From Caproiciproducens sp. CPB-2 (lineage in GTDB: Bacteria; Bacillota; Clostridia; Oscillospirales; Acutalibacteraceae): a stretch of 64,000 nt of DNA. The notes beneath the pieces are model-generated. The model did not search any database. It was not told the origin of the DNA and worked only from the letters and a program-made list of their open reading frames with translations. The number at the start of each line of letters is the position of its first letter. The first letter of the stretch is position 1. The DNA is taken from the NCBI RefSeq assembly GCF_036287215.1, contig NZ_CP142860.1, positions 744,001 through 808,000 on the forward strand. Direction: 5' to 3'. Below, in pieces: positions 17,801-26,715 of the stretch. Position numbers and translations under genes: made by a program.

Positions 17801-18129
17801 TCTTTTATCAGGGCCTGGCCCTGCGAAAGCTCGGCCTTGAGGAAAAAGCTCTCAGTCGGTTCCACAAGCTGGTGGACTACGGTGAAAAACATATTTTTGA
17901 TACTGTTTCTATCGACTATTTTGCCGTTTCCCTGCCGGGTTTACAGCTTTTCGACGAAGATCTGAACATCCGGAACCAGGCGCACTGCCAGTACCTCATC
18001 GCACTGGGCAGTTATGGTCTGGGTGACCGTGAGCGTGCAAAAAAGGCTTGTGAAGAAACGCTGAAAATCGACTGTGCTCACGTCGGCGCGGTTCTGCATC
18101 AGAAATTGTTCCTTCAGGACGAACCATAA
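14830..18129 (+). CDS. Large DUF5107-TPR protein
   Basis: About 1,099 residues from the ATG at 14830 (TTAGGAGGCATCATC upstream); the frame is open further upstream but only as a shadow of araC. Residues about 1-340 form a DUF5107 beta-sandwich reminiscent of galactose-mutarotase folds (VWQENVVIPTYEVG, VLPELGGRIQRAYDK, HHRPSTFSPVDY). From about 380 to the end the protein is a long array of tetratricopeptide repeats (for example YGLLLFRRGLFAESEPYFRR, YNKEKNPEEAQKALETAFLL). No signal peptide is seen, so it should be cytoplasmic. The function is unknown; the mutarotase-like fold and the sugar-importer neighbourhood suggest carbohydrate binding or processing. It is divergent from araC. Confidence 0.85.
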   Translation: MKHTEKQVEVWQENVVIPTYEVGAADKNPMFFEKRVYQGSSGKVYPCPVIDKIYDEKKDKTYHAVFLENDYLRVMILPELGGRIQRAYDKTNGYDFVYYNEVIKPALVGLTGPWVSGGIEFNWPQHHRPSTFSPVDYTICENQDGSKTVRVNETDRINGTKGMAGFTLYPDKAYIEIKGQLYNPTDMPQTFLWWANPAVSVNEDTQSIFPPDVHAVMDHGKRDVSKFPIATGVYYKHDYGAGVDISRYKNIPVPTSYMAYHSDYNFVGGYDYGAQAGILHIADHHISPGKKQWTWGSGEFGKAWDRNLTDENGPYIELMTGMFTDNQPDFTWLKPYEEKCFTQYFMPYKKAGNVKNASTEVVLNLETQGDDVSICVYATGIYPHAKIELKSAAGVLLDTVQTLSPDDVYTAKLSAKGAKPEELTLSVYDGTGRLMLSYTSASEKIEKLPDPSQPAKAPAQILTNEELYLTGLHIEQYRHATYDPDPYYLEGLRRDPYDSRINNAYGLLLFRRGLFAESEPYFRRAVERITWKNPNPYDSEPYFNLGLSLTYQERYGEAFDAFYKATWTNEQQEMAFYWLAALAAKSGRWTEALGYVERSLVRNLHHIRARGLKALILRKIGKTEEAKAFLQENIRLDPFDYFSRMEQGYPDGSGREEMLSLMRGEPNTFLDVAANYAAYGCYDEALELLRLYAGKHPMPAYYAAYYSALSGNREESRLALADAAKRSPLYCFPNKLTDIAVLEYAVRVSPEDAKAPYYLGNLWYDKKQYAKARGLWEKSVSIDRQFPTAWRNLSLAYYNKEKNPEEAQKALETAFLLDTTDARVFLELDQLYKKRGVAPAERIRNFDKYKSLVEQRDDLCVEYITLLNLLGRHEEAYRRTQIRKFHPWEGGEGKITTQYTLALAELARGALRSGEAAKAKELLQEALVFPENLGEGKLEGEKDNNLYYYLGCACKALDNSAGAEENWRRASVGDQEPAGVMYYNDQPADMIFYQGLALRKLGLEEKALSRFHKLVDYGEKHIFDTVSIDYFAVSLPGLQLFDEDLNIRNQAHCQYLIALGSYGLGDRERAKKACEETLKIDCAHVGAVLHQKLFLQDEP

Positions 18130-18301
18130 AAGAAAAGCCGGGATTTTCGCTCTCCGCACAGGAATACGCGCGAATCTCCGGCTTTCGTATATTCGCTGAC
18201 ATTTGCCGCACAGCAGGGGAGAGCGGCTTCACGGCGTTTCTGAATTCCTCCATCCTATGGAGGCGCTGGAAAAGTTACATTCCATTCAATTGCGGATAAA
18301 A

Positions 18302-18333
18302 ATGCGGCCATCACAAAAAGTGATGGCCGCATT
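18302..18333 (-). terminator. Terminator of the leftward sugar-acid operon
   Basis: ATGCGGCCATCAC pairs with GTGATGGCCGCAT across a five-base loop. On the minus strand it is followed by TTTTTATCC. It lies about 50 bp after the isomerase stop codon. Confidence 0.85.
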
Positions 18334-18379
18334 CAGCTGAAATATCGAAATGTCACTATGCAGTTGGAACGTAGCTTGC

Positions 18380-19021
18380 TTATTCGCCTACGACCGATTT
18401 TACAAATGCGGTAAGAGCCTCGTCCTTGCTGTTCGCGTAGAAAAGCTCTTTAAAGTGTGCGCCGCCCAGAGCGCCCTTCAGCAGTTCCTGATCGATCCCC
18501 TTCAGGCAGGTAATGAGATCATGGAAGTTGTTTGCCCTTACGGCGTCAAGAATCTTCTTGTTGCTGCGCTCGACCTGCTGTTTTTCCTTCGGATAGCCGC
18601 CGCCGCTTTCGCAGCCGAACAGTTTTTCAAAGATATATTCCAGGTTGCACTCCGCGCCCCAGCCGAAGCCCTTTGCAAAGGGAAGGGAAATCGAGTTGCC
18701 GTCGTTGATCTGGGCAAACATGAAGGCGTCGCTCGGGTCGACCACATGACCGCAGATCACACCGGGGAAGCTGTTGAGGGCGAGCATGGCCCCTTCGCCG
18801 GTGCCGCAGCCGGTAATGACATAATCGGCCGCGCCGCTGTTCAGTAATACGGCGGCCAGAATGCCGTTCTGCACATAGGTCAGCCATTCCTTATCCGTTG
18901 CCGTATACATGCCGTAATTGTATACCGTATGACCCATTGGTTCGACTACCTTTTTCAATACGCTGCAGATCAATTCATTTTTGGAAGCCTGGCTGTTTTC
19001 GTTTATCAGTGCTATTTTCAT
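18380..19021 (-). CDS. RpiB/LacAB-family sugar isomerase, DhuI-like
   Basis: 213 residues, longer than ordinary RpiB (about 150). The start MKIALINENSQASKN, the motif GAADYVITGCGTGEGAMLAL and the segment ISLPFAKGFGWGAE are those of the RpiB-superfamily branch that includes streptococcal DhuI. DhuI isomerises 4-deoxy-L-threo-5-hexosulose uronate from unsaturated uronic acids. The catalytic Cys/Gly loop (GCGTGEG) is present. It is the last gene of an eight-gene leftward operon that also encodes an SDR (the DhuD/KduD partner type), and KDG kinase and aldolase genes lie nearby. A ketose- or pentose-phosphate isomerase role is the alternative. Confidence 0.8.
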   Translation of the reverse strand: MKIALINENSQASKNELICSVLKKVVEPMGHTVYNYGMYTATDKEWLTYVQNGILAAVLLNSGAADYVITGCGTGEGAMLALNSFPGVICGHVVDPSDAFMFAQINDGNSISLPFAKGFGWGAECNLEYIFEKLFGCESGGGYPKEKQQVERSNKKILDAVRANNFHDLITCLKGIDQELLKGALGGAHFKELFYANSKDEALTAFVKSVVGE

Positions 19022-19073
19022 GGTACCTCTCCTTTATTTCCTCGGGCCACATGATGCCGTCCGGGGGATTTTT

Positions 19074-20000
19074 TTATAAAATGGTTTTTATCTGCTTCAA
19101 TACGGAGTCAGTATCCAGACCGTATTCACGCAGAAGCTCCTCCGGTTTTCCGGATTGGCCGAAACGGTCCTGCACCCCGATCTTTTTGAACCGGAAATCG
19201 CCTTTGCCGATCAGCACGGCGGATACCGCGTCGCCTAAACCGCCGATTACGCTGTGTTCTTCAACGGTGACTGCCTTTTTGCACCGGGAGGCATAACGCA
19301 GCACGCAGTCCTCGTCGATCGGTTTGACGGTATGGATGTTGACTACAGAGGCGGATACTCCGTTTTCCGACAGCCTCGCCGCACATTCCAGCGCGGTGGC
19401 CACCATGATGCCGCAGGCGAAGAGGACAACGTCGCCGCCTTCCCGCAGAACATTGGCTTTGCCGATCTCAAACGGCATTTCCTGCTCAAATACCGGAGAC
19501 GCGGGCCTTGCGAGACGCAGATAGGCGGGGCCTTTCATAGCGGCCACCGCATTGACGGCGCGCTTCGCTTCGTTTGCGTCGCACGGTACGATCACCGTCA
19601 TGCCCGGGATCACGCGCATCAGAGCGAGGTCCTCGATTGCCTGATGGCTGCCGCCGTCCTCGCCAAGCGTGATTCCCGCGTGCGTCATGCCCAGCTTCAC
19701 GTTAAAATTCGGGTACGCAACGCTGTTGCGCACCTGCTCGTACGCGCGTCCCGCGCCGAAGATGGCGAACGTGCTGCAGAATGGGATGAAGCCCATCGTG
19801 GAAAGTCCCGCGGCCATGGAGATCATGTTTGCTTCCGCTATTCCGCCGTTAAAAAAACGCTCCGGATATTTTTCGGCGAAGCCGTTGGTCATGGTTGCGT
19901 GCGCCAGATCGGCGTCCAGAACGACGACCTTGTCGTTTTTTGCGCCAAGGTCGACCAGCGCTTCCCCGTAGGCGGCTCGTATTGCTTTTAATTCACTCAT
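19074..20000 (-). CDS. Transketolase, C-terminal subunit
   Basis: 308 residues covering the pyrimidine-binding and C-terminal domains of a split transketolase (HATMTNGFAEKYPERFFNGGIAE; GEDGGSHQAIEDLALMRVIP; EEHSVIGGLGDAVS). With the N-terminal subunit upstream it forms the full thiamine-diphosphate enzyme that moves two-carbon units between ketose and aldose phosphates. The start lies five bases after the stop of the N-terminal subunit gene. Its presence in a sugar-acid operon may adjust pentose-phosphate flux for the imported substrate. Confidence 0.93.
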   Translation of the reverse strand: MSELKAIRAAYGEALVDLGAKNDKVVVLDADLAHATMTNGFAEKYPERFFNGGIAEANMISMAAGLSTMGFIPFCSTFAIFGAGRAYEQVRNSVAYPNFNVKLGMTHAGITLGEDGGSHQAIEDLALMRVIPGMTVIVPCDANEAKRAVNAVAAMKGPAYLRLARPASPVFEQEMPFEIGKANVLREGGDVVLFACGIMVATALECAARLSENGVSASVVNIHTVKPIDEDCVLRYASRCKKAVTVEEHSVIGGLGDAVSAVLIGKGDFRFKKIGVQDRFGQSGKPEELLREYGLDTDSVLKQIKTIL

Positions 20001-20004
20001 TCTA

Positions 20005-20826
20005 TCAGCCCTTCATTTCTTCGAGCGCGGCATCCCGCTCGGCGGGAGACGGTGCTTTCCCGTGCCAGCCCACTTGATTTTCCATAAAGGAAACACCTTT
20101 TCCTTTGACCGTATGCGCCAGAATGCATTTCGGCTTTCCCGGCCTTGCGGGGATTTTTAGCGCGTTGATCACCTGGCCGATCTCGTTGCCGTCCGCCAGC
20201 TCGATCACGTCGAACCCAAACGCTTCGAAGCGGTCCCGCAGATTGCCCAAAGCCATGACCTGATCGTTGGTGCCGTCGATCTGCAGCCCGTTGTTATCGA
20301 CCATCACCGTAAGATTGTCCAGCTTGTAGTGGGCGGCCGCGGTGCATGCTTCCCAGACCTGCCCTTCCTGCAGTTCGCCGTCGCCGAGGATCGTATAGAC
20401 CTTCTGGGGGCCTTTCGAAGCTTTGGCTCCCAGCGCCATCCCTACGGCGATGGAAACGCCCTGGCCGAGCGAGCCGGTCGAAGCGTCCACGCCGGGGACT
20501 TTTTTTGCGTCCGGATGGCCCTGAAGAATGCTGTGAAGCTGGCGGAAATTTTTGAATTCCGCCTTGTCGAAAAATCCCATTTCACCCAGGACGGCATAGT
20601 AACAGGGAGCCGCGTGCCCTTTGCTGAGCACAAACCGGTCCCGCGCCGGGTCGTTTGGATTTTTGGGATCCACTCTCATCTGTGTGCAGTATGTCGCGGC
20701 GAGCAGCTCCACCATGGAAAGCGAGCCGCCCGGATGCCCGCTGGCCGCGCCGGCGATCATTTCAATGATGTCGCGGCGCAGCTGTGTGCATAGGGAAACA
20801 AGTTGTTCATTGTCCAGTCTTTTCAT
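20005..20826 (-). CDS. Transketolase, N-terminal subunit
   Basis: 273 residues with the thiamine-diphosphate motif GDGELQEGQVWEA...NNGLQIDG and substrate-side histidines in SGHPGGSLSMVELLA and LSKGHAAP. It is the partner of the adjacent C-terminal subunit; split transketolases are common in Firmicutes catabolic operons. The gene lies between the ABC permease and the second transketolase gene in the leftward operon. Confidence 0.94.
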   Translation of the reverse strand: MKRLDNEQLVSLCTQLRRDIIEMIAGAASGHPGGSLSMVELLAATYCTQMRVDPKNPNDPARDRFVLSKGHAAPCYYAVLGEMGFFDKAEFKNFRQLHSILQGHPDAKKVPGVDASTGSLGQGVSIAVGMALGAKASKGPQKVYTILGDGELQEGQVWEACTAAAHYKLDNLTVMVDNNGLQIDGTNDQVMALGNLRDRFEAFGFDVIELADGNEIGQVINALKIPARPGKPKCILAHTVKGKGVSFMENQVGWHGKAPSPAERDAALEEMKG

Positions 20827-20848
20827 CTAAGATACCTTGTTCCGTTTC

Positions 20849-21847
20849 TTATTTTTTCAGGGTACGGGCTTTTTTCAGAAAATCGATATAGACCGCTCCC
20901 AAAATGACACATCCTCTTACAACGAACTGCCAGTAGCTGTTGATGCGGAGAAGATTCATGCCGTTGTTTAAGACGCCGATGATCAGGGCGCCGATAACCG
21001 TGCCGCCAAGAGTACCGACACCGCCGTTAAAGCTTGTACCGCCCAGAACCGACGCGGCGATCGCGTCGCGCTCAAAGCCCTCGCCGACGGACGGCTGGCC
21101 GGAATAGAGGCGTGCCGCAAGAACCACACCGGCAAGAGCGGCTAAAATACCGCTCATCATGAAAACGCGCATCTGAACCGATTTGGTGTTGACGCCGGCA
21201 TATTTCGCAGCTTCCGCGTTTCCGCCCGTGGCGTAAACGTGGCGTCCGAATCCAGTGCGGTTCATAATAAAGAACAGGACGATGAAAACAAAAGCGACCA
21301 CAAATACCGGGGTCGGAATTCCGAACAGATCGCCGGTGCCGATCAGGTTAAATGTCTCGTTGGTGCATTGGGTGGGCTGGCCGCCGGTTACGACATAGCC
21401 GACGCCGCGCACAATGATCTGTGTGGAAAGAGTTACGATAAAGGCCGGGATCGTGGTATGTGAAATGACATATCCGTTGAAGAGCCCGAGCAGCGCGCCG
21501 AAAACAAGCGCGGTCAGAATGCACACTACCAGCGGAAGCCCGGCGTTTGCCAGACGTACCGTGATAACGCCGGAAGCGGCGGCGCACGAACCGACGGACA
21601 AATCGATTCCGCCGCAGATCAGGACACAGGTAATTCCGAATGCGATTAAAACGTTTACACAGGACTGCCGCAGCAAGCTCAGCAGATTTGTAGAAACAAG
21701 GAAAGTATTTGTAGTGATGGAAAGCGCGATACAGAGTCCCAGCACCGCAGCAATCGCAGCCAGGTTGCGTCTCAGCCAGTTTACTGCTACGCTTCCCGCC
21801 GCGCCGCCTTTCAATGCCGCGGATTCCGGATGGTTAGTATTACCCAT
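20849..21847 (-). CDS. Sugar ABC transporter permease (RbsC family)
   Basis: 332 residues and about ten hydrophobic helices. The family loop ATGGNAEAAKYAGVN and the segment GGTSFNGGVGTLGGTVIGAL are visible, as is LICGGIDLSVGSCAAASGVI. It is the channel subunit of the second sugar importer of the window. The start codon lies one base after the ATPase stop on the minus strand. The substrate is unknown; the operon context points to a uronate-derived sugar or another sugar acid rather than ribose. Confidence 0.92.
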   Translation of the reverse strand: MGNTNHPESAALKGGAAGSVAVNWLRRNLAAIAAVLGLCIALSITTNTFLVSTNLLSLLRQSCVNVLIAFGITCVLICGGIDLSVGSCAAASGVITVRLANAGLPLVVCILTALVFGALLGLFNGYVISHTTIPAFIVTLSTQIIVRGVGYVVTGGQPTQCTNETFNLIGTGDLFGIPTPVFVVAFVFIVLFFIMNRTGFGRHVYATGGNAEAAKYAGVNTKSVQMRVFMMSGILAALAGVVLAARLYSGQPSVGEGFERDAIAASVLGGTSFNGGVGTLGGTVIGALIIGVLNNGMNLLRINSYWQFVVRGCVILGAVYIDFLKKARTLKK

Positions 21848-21848
21848 T

Positions 21849-23351
21849 TTATTTGTTTCCTCCTTCCACTGCGTAGGACATGATAATCTCCTGAGAGATT
21901 TCGTCTACATCAGGGTCTAATATTTTAACAAGTCTGCCTTCGCTCATAACCGCAATACGACTGGAGTTATTAATGATCTCAGGCAATTCGGACGAGATCA
22001 TGATAATAGATACCCCTTCTTTGCTCAGGTCGCTCATCAGCTTGTAGATTTCCGCCTTTGCGCCCACGTCGATGCCGCGGGTCGGTTCATCCAGGATCAG
22101 AACCTTTGGCTTAGACGCCAGCCATTTTGAAATTACAACTTTCTGCTGGTTACCGCCGGACAGCTCGCCCACCAGCTGGTTGACGGATGCCATGCGTATC
22201 GAAAGTTTATTCTGATATGTGGAGATCAAATTCGCTTCTTTTTTACGATTGATTCTGAGATTGTAGATAAATTCTTTCAAAACCTGAAAAGTAAGGTTCA
22301 CCGCGATGCTGTGGCCCAAAAAGAGCCCCTGCCCTTTACGGTCTTCGGGAACCAGTGCGATGCCCGCGCGGATTGCTTCCGTCGGATTGGAGATAGATAC
22401 TTTTTTTCCTTCGATCCATACTTCGCCGGAGTGGATTTTATCGATTCCGAACAGCGCAAGAGCCGTTTCCGTACGACCCGCACCCACGAGTCCGGCAAAG
22501 CCCAGGATCTCGCCCTTTTTCAGGTCGAAGCTGACATCCTTCACAGCCCTGCTGCACAGCCCTTTTACCTGCATCAGCGTCTCGCCGCCCACAGCGCGCT
22601 CCTGTCCGTAGATCTCGTCGAACTTGCGGCCGACCATCATGCTGATCAGCTCTTTTTCGGTTGCTTCCGCCGTGTTTTTCGTACCGATAAATTTACCGTC
22701 GCGCAGCACGGTAACCGTGTCGCAGACAAGGAAGGTTTCCTCCATACGGTGTGAAATGTATATGATGGCTACGTCTTTTTCCTTCAGCATTTTTACCTGC
22801 CGGAAAAGGTCTTCAACCTCGGCGTTGGCCAGCGAAGCGGTAGGCTCGTCCATAATAATCACTTTTGCGTTTTCATTGATGGCGCGCGCGATTTCCAGCA
22901 TCTGCTGCTTTGCGATCGACAGGCCCGTGATCAGACGGTTTGTCGGCAGATCGATTCCCATCAGGTCCAGCGCGGCGCGGGTTTCGCGGTGCATTCTGCG
23001 CTGGTCGATCAGCCCCGCTTTTGTCTTGGGTTCCTTGCCAAGGAAAAAGTTTTCAGCGATTGTCATACTGGGAACATTGCTGATTTCCTGATGGATAAAG
23101 CTGATGCCGTAACGGCGGGCGTCATCCACAGTGTTAATCTGTACCGTTTCCCCGTCTATCTTGATATTGCCTTGATCGGCATGGTAAATACCGCCGAGAA
23201 TCTTCATCAAAGTGGATTTTCCGGCACCGTTTTCCCCCATCAAAGCACGTACTTCTCCCGGTTTAATGGAGATCGATACGTCATCCAGGACTTTGTTGGA
23301 GCCAAATGACTTAAAAATGTTATTCATCTCAAGGGTATACTCACTTGGCAT
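21849..23351 (-). CDS. Sugar ABC transporter ATPase, two-domain (RbsA family)
   Basis: About 500 residues from the ATG at 23351 (AAAGGAAGTGATTCA upstream); an in-frame ATG at 23393 would add 14 residues. The first domain has Walker A GENGAGKSTLMK and VIIMDEPTASL. The second has GLVGAGRTE, the signature ELSGGNQQKVVISKW and LILDEPTRGIDVG. It energises the importer encoded by its neighbours on both sides (permease downstream, binding protein upstream). Confidence 0.92.
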   Translation of the reverse strand: MPSEYTLEMNNIFKSFGSNKVLDDVSISIKPGEVRALMGENGAGKSTLMKILGGIYHADQGNIKIDGETVQINTVDDARRYGISFIHQEISNVPSMTIAENFFLGKEPKTKAGLIDQRRMHRETRAALDLMGIDLPTNRLITGLSIAKQQMLEIARAINENAKVIIMDEPTASLANAEVEDLFRQVKMLKEKDVAIIYISHRMEETFLVCDTVTVLRDGKFIGTKNTAEATEKELISMMVGRKFDEIYGQERAVGGETLMQVKGLCSRAVKDVSFDLKKGEILGFAGLVGAGRTETALALFGIDKIHSGEVWIEGKKVSISNPTEAIRAGIALVPEDRKGQGLFLGHSIAVNLTFQVLKEFIYNLRINRKKEANLISTYQNKLSIRMASVNQLVGELSGGNQQKVVISKWLASKPKVLILDEPTRGIDVGAKAEIYKLMSDLSKEGVSIIMISSELPEIINNSSRIAVMSEGRLVKILDPDVDEISQEIIMSYAVEGGNK

Positions 23352-23501
23352 TGAATCACTTCCTTTTACTGCTTGCCGCCTGAAAGACGGCATTTACTTT
23401 GGAAACAGGCAAATGAATTTCGCGAATTAGTTGTGTAACCGGCCGCCAATCCGCAAAGAGGCGGCCGATCACACTTCAATTCATATCTGAAAATCTGTTT
23501 T

Positions 23502-24506
23502 TTATTTGTCTACGTTGCTGGCGTCAATAATGGACATCGGCATAATGATGTTTGCTTCCACTTTTTGGCCGGCGATCAGTTTGTATGCGGTTCCCACTGT
23601 GGTGCTGCCGATGCCGGTCGGGTCCTGGGCGGCGGAAGCGACCATTTCACCCGCACGGATAAAGCCTTTTCCTTCATCGGAGCCGTCGACGGACACAACC
23701 TTGACATCCTTGATTTTTCCCGCCTCCTTCAGTGCCGAAATAGCGCCGCGGGCGGTAGGATCGTTAATGGTGAAAACGCCGTCAAGATCCGGATAGGCAT
23801 TGATAAAGTCGACCATGATCGGCTGTGAGTAGTCTGCGGTTGCTTTTTCCACGTCCTTGCTCTGAAGGATCTTGATATCCGGATAGTTGGCCTTGATTTC
23901 ATCTTCAAAACCCTTCTGGCGGGCATAGCAGGTGGTGGTGGTGCTGAAAGTGACTTCAACAACGTTGCCCTTGTTGTTCAGTGCCTTTGCCAGGGCCTGT
24001 GCGCACATATGTCCGGATGCCTCGTTGTCGGAAACGATCGTGCTGGCGACAAGCTCGGGGTTTTTAACGCCTACGTTAAAAGCGATGACCGGAACGCCGG
24101 CCTTCTGGCAGGTTTCAAGGGTTGCGCGGACGCCGTCCGAGTTGATGGGGGACAGGCCGATTACGTTACAGCCCTGGTTGATCAGATCGATTACGTCGTT
24201 CATCTGCTTGTTCTGATCTCCCTGGGAGTCCATCACCACAAGGCTGTCTTCCGGGCTTTTGAGCGCCTTCTGCATGCCGTCTTTGATCTGTACAAAAAAG
24301 ACGTTTGTGAGGTTCGGTACGGAAATACCGAGTTTGAGAGGTTTGTCGGTAGCTGTGCCCGATGCAGTGCTCTCAGCCGCACTGCCCGCCGCACTAGCCG
24401 CCTGTGAAGAGGCCGTACTGCTGTTTCCGCAGGCCGCCAGAGACAAAACCATAGCCAGAACCAGAATGATTGCACCTAATTTTTTCATTTTGAAGCTCCT
24501 TTTCAT
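23502..24506 (-). CDS. Sugar-binding lipoprotein (RbsB family)
   Basis: 334 residues with a lipoprotein signal (LAAC) and a Ser/Ala-rich linker, then a periplasmic-binding type I domain (LKLGISVPNLTNVFFVQIKD, GCNVIGLSPINSDGVRATLE, DGVFTINDPTARGAISALKE, KVVSVDGSDEGKGFIRAGEM). Two starts are possible: ATG at 24506 behind AAGGAGGAG and ATG at 24488 behind AAAAGGAG. Both have good ribosome sites; the second gives the more usual signal-peptide start MKKLGAI. It determines substrate capture for the RbsA/RbsC-type importer. Confidence 0.9.
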   Translation of the reverse strand: MKRSFKMKKLGAIILVLAMVLSLAACGNSSTASSQAASAAGSAAESTASGTATDKPLKLGISVPNLTNVFFVQIKDGMQKALKSPEDSLVVMDSQGDQNKQMNDVIDLINQGCNVIGLSPINSDGVRATLETCQKAGVPVIAFNVGVKNPELVASTIVSDNEASGHMCAQALAKALNNKGNVVEVTFSTTTTCYARQKGFEDEIKANYPDIKILQSKDVEKATADYSQPIMVDFINAYPDLDGVFTINDPTARGAISALKEAGKIKDVKVVSVDGSDEGKGFIRAGEMVASAAQDPTGIGSTTVGTAYKLIAGQKVEANIIMPMSIIDASNVDK

Positions 24507-24562
24507 TTTTAGTTTCTCCTCCTTGCAAATTATAATTATCCGGCAGGACGATCAATCATAAA

Positions 24563-25321
24563 TCAGCAGCCAAGGTAACCGCCGTCTACCGGAATAATTG
24601 CGCCACTAAGATAATCGGATGCATGAGAAGCCAGAAAGATCGTCACGCCCTTGACATCGTCCGGCGTGCCCCAGCGCCGTGCCGGGATGCGGTTTGTGAT
24701 TTCAGTGTTGCGGGTTTCGTCCTCAATGATTTTTGTATTCATCTGTGTAGCCATGTAACCCGGCGCAATCGCGTTTACATTAATTCCCTCGCGGGCCCAC
24801 TCGTTGGAGAGCGCTTTGGTGATTTGGGCGACGCCGCCTTTGCTGGCAGCGTAGGCCGGGACGGTGTAGCCGCCGAAGAAGCTGAGCATGGAAGCGATAT
24901 TGATGATTTTTCCGCTCTTCTGTTTGAGCATTTCGCGTCCCGCAAGCTGGCAGAGCATGAAAACGGCGGACAGGTTGATGTTCAGGACCAAATCCCAGTC
25001 TTCTATCGAAAAATCCTCTGACTTGCTGCGGCGCTGAATGCCCGCGGCCGGAACAAGGATATCGATTTTCCCGCCAAGCTTTTCCAGCGCTTCATGAAAC
25101 GCACGGTTCAGCTCGTCACGGTTGCCGAGGTTGGCGCGGACGGCATGGGCTTTGAATCCCCGCTCGCAGAATTCTTTCGCGGCCGCTTCCGTGCCGGCTG
25201 AAATGTCGATGATCGCCACTTCAGCGCCCGATTCCATCAAGCCTTCGGCTATTCCGTGGGCCAGACCCGAAGCGGCGCCCGTTACGATCGCTTTTTTTCC
25301 CGTTAAATCGAATAAGTTCAT
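24563..25321 (-). CDS. SDR-family oxidoreductase, KduD/DhuD-like
   Basis: 252 residues from the ATG at 25321 (AGGAAGGAAAAAAT upstream); the open frame continues 101 codons further up without any SDR sequence. Motifs: cofactor loop TGAASGLAHG, structural VPAAGIQ where most SDRs have NNAG, the catalytic Ser in INIASMLSFFGG and YAASKGG with Tyr and Lys. It most resembles gluconate 5-dehydrogenase or 2-deoxy-D-gluconate 3-dehydrogenase. With the DhuI-like isomerase it could reduce 2,5-diketo-3-deoxygluconate to KDG. Exact substrate unproven. Confidence 0.85.
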   Translation of the reverse strand: MNLFDLTGKKAIVTGAASGLAHGIAEGLMESGAEVAIIDISAGTEAAAKEFCERGFKAHAVRANLGNRDELNRAFHEALEKLGGKIDILVPAAGIQRRSKSEDFSIEDWDLVLNINLSAVFMLCQLAGREMLKQKSGKIINIASMLSFFGGYTVPAYAASKGGVAQITKALSNEWAREGINVNAIAPGYMATQMNTKIIEDETRNTEITNRIPARRWGTPDDVKGVTIFLASHASDYLSGAIIPVDGGYLGC

Positions 25322-25425
25322 ATTTTTTCCTTCCTTTTCTGTTAGGCCTAAGAGTATTTCCCGTTTTTCAGAGGAAAGGATCCTTCGTCGGCCGACGGAG
25401 AAACCACGCAGAATCAAAACGCTAA

Positions 25426-26397
25426 TTACTTTCCGGCAGCTGCGTTGACAACATTGAGCAGGGGCTGATCCAGAGCGCCCCGAACGGCCTCTTCCGCCAC
25501 CTTGCGCTCCAGTTCGATTGCGGACTCTTCCGAGTACCAGGCGATATGCGGAGTGGCAAGAAAGTTCGGAAGGCTCAGAAGGGGGTTGTCCTTCGCAATC
25601 GGTTCCGGGCTGAAGACATCGCATGCAGCGCCGGCGATTTCCTTGTCGGAAAGGGCGTTGAACAGGTCCCGCTCATTGATGATGCCGCCGCGGGACACGT
25701 TGATGAGATAGGCGCTTTCTTTCATTTTCTTTAACTGCGGGGCCGCAATCAGATCACGGTTCCCGTCCAGCGGGCAATGTACGGAAATAATGTCGGAACG
25801 CTTTAGCAGCTCGTCCAGGCTGACCATTTTCATATAGTCCTTCGTGCGGCCGGCCTTTTGTGCGTATTCATCATAGGCAAGGACCTTCATTCCAAAGGCT
25901 TTGGCTCTTTCCGCGAAAGCGGTGCCGATCCGTCCTACGCCGATCACGCCGACCGTCTGAGTGGACAACCTGTAAATGGGAATCGCTTTCTGATATTCCC
26001 AGACGCCGCTTTTTACATTGTCGTTGTTTAGAACAATTTTTCTGGCAAGGGCCAAAGCAAGCGCCATTGCATGATCCGCCACTTCGTACATCCCGTAGTC
26101 CGGCACATTGCAGACTTTAACGCCGTGCTTTGTGGCGGCCGTCAGATCAATATTATCCACACCCACGCCGTAACGCACAATCACCTTGAGGTCCGGCAGA
26201 TTGTCAAACACCTTTTCTGTGAAGGGGGCATACTGGTTAATCACTGACTTGAATCCTACGCATTCACGAATCAGGTCGTCTTCCGTCTTACATTGGAGCC
26301 AGGGCGCTTCCAATCCGGCCGCTTTCAGCACTCCGGCTTCCACCGTGATGCTGTCATGGTCACAGTCTGTAATCGCCACAAGATTCCGGTTGACCAT
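25426..26397 (-). CDS. D-2-hydroxyacid dehydrogenase family protein
   Basis: 323 residues in the phosphoglycerate-dehydrogenase/CtBP-like group. NAD site GVGRIGTAF, catalytic Arg in INVSRGGIINE, a Glu nearby (FSPEPIAKDNPL) and the catalytic His in ATPHIAWYSEES. It probably interconverts a 2-keto acid and a D-2-hydroxyacid with NAD(P)H. It is the first gene of the leftward operon, with a consensus-like promoter about 50 bp upstream (26449-26477). The physiological acid may be a sugar acid rather than 3-phosphoglycerate. Confidence 0.88.
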   Translation of the reverse strand: MVNRNLVAITDCDHDSITVEAGVLKAAGLEAPWLQCKTEDDLIRECVGFKSVINQYAPFTEKVFDNLPDLKVIVRYGVGVDNIDLTAATKHGVKVCNVPDYGMYEVADHAMALALALARKIVLNNDNVKSGVWEYQKAIPIYRLSTQTVGVIGVGRIGTAFAERAKAFGMKVLAYDEYAQKAGRTKDYMKMVSLDELLKRSDIISVHCPLDGNRDLIAAPQLKKMKESAYLINVSRGGIINERDLFNALSDKEIAGAACDVFSPEPIAKDNPLLSLPNFLATPHIAWYSEESAIELERKVAEEAVRGALDQPLLNVVNAAAGK

Positions 26398-26448
26398 TCG
26401 CTACACTTCCTTTTTGAATTTTAAATCTAAAATTTGATTTCGATCTAT

Positions 26449-26477
26449 ATTATATAGGTGCGCCGATTATTACGCAA
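26449..26477 (-). promoter_or_regulatory. Promoter of the leftward sugar-acid operon
   Basis: On the minus strand TTGCGT (26477-26472) and TATAAT (26454-26449) are separated by 17 bp, about 50 bp before the hydroxyacid dehydrogenase start. Confidence 0.6.
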
Positions 26478-26715
26478 TAGTGAAAATCAATGAATAAATT
26501 TTGTATATTATAGTCATTTTATCTAAAAAAATTATGAATATACACTTAAAATAGCTTTATAATTCGCTAATTTATATAATATAATGAAAAACTGCGTTTT
26601 TATTTATATTAAACATTTTGCTGGAAATATAGCAAATAAATACTTGATTTTTATAGAAATCATTTATATAATAGATTTGGATATTGAATATAATATTTTA
26701 TATTTGATGGATTAC

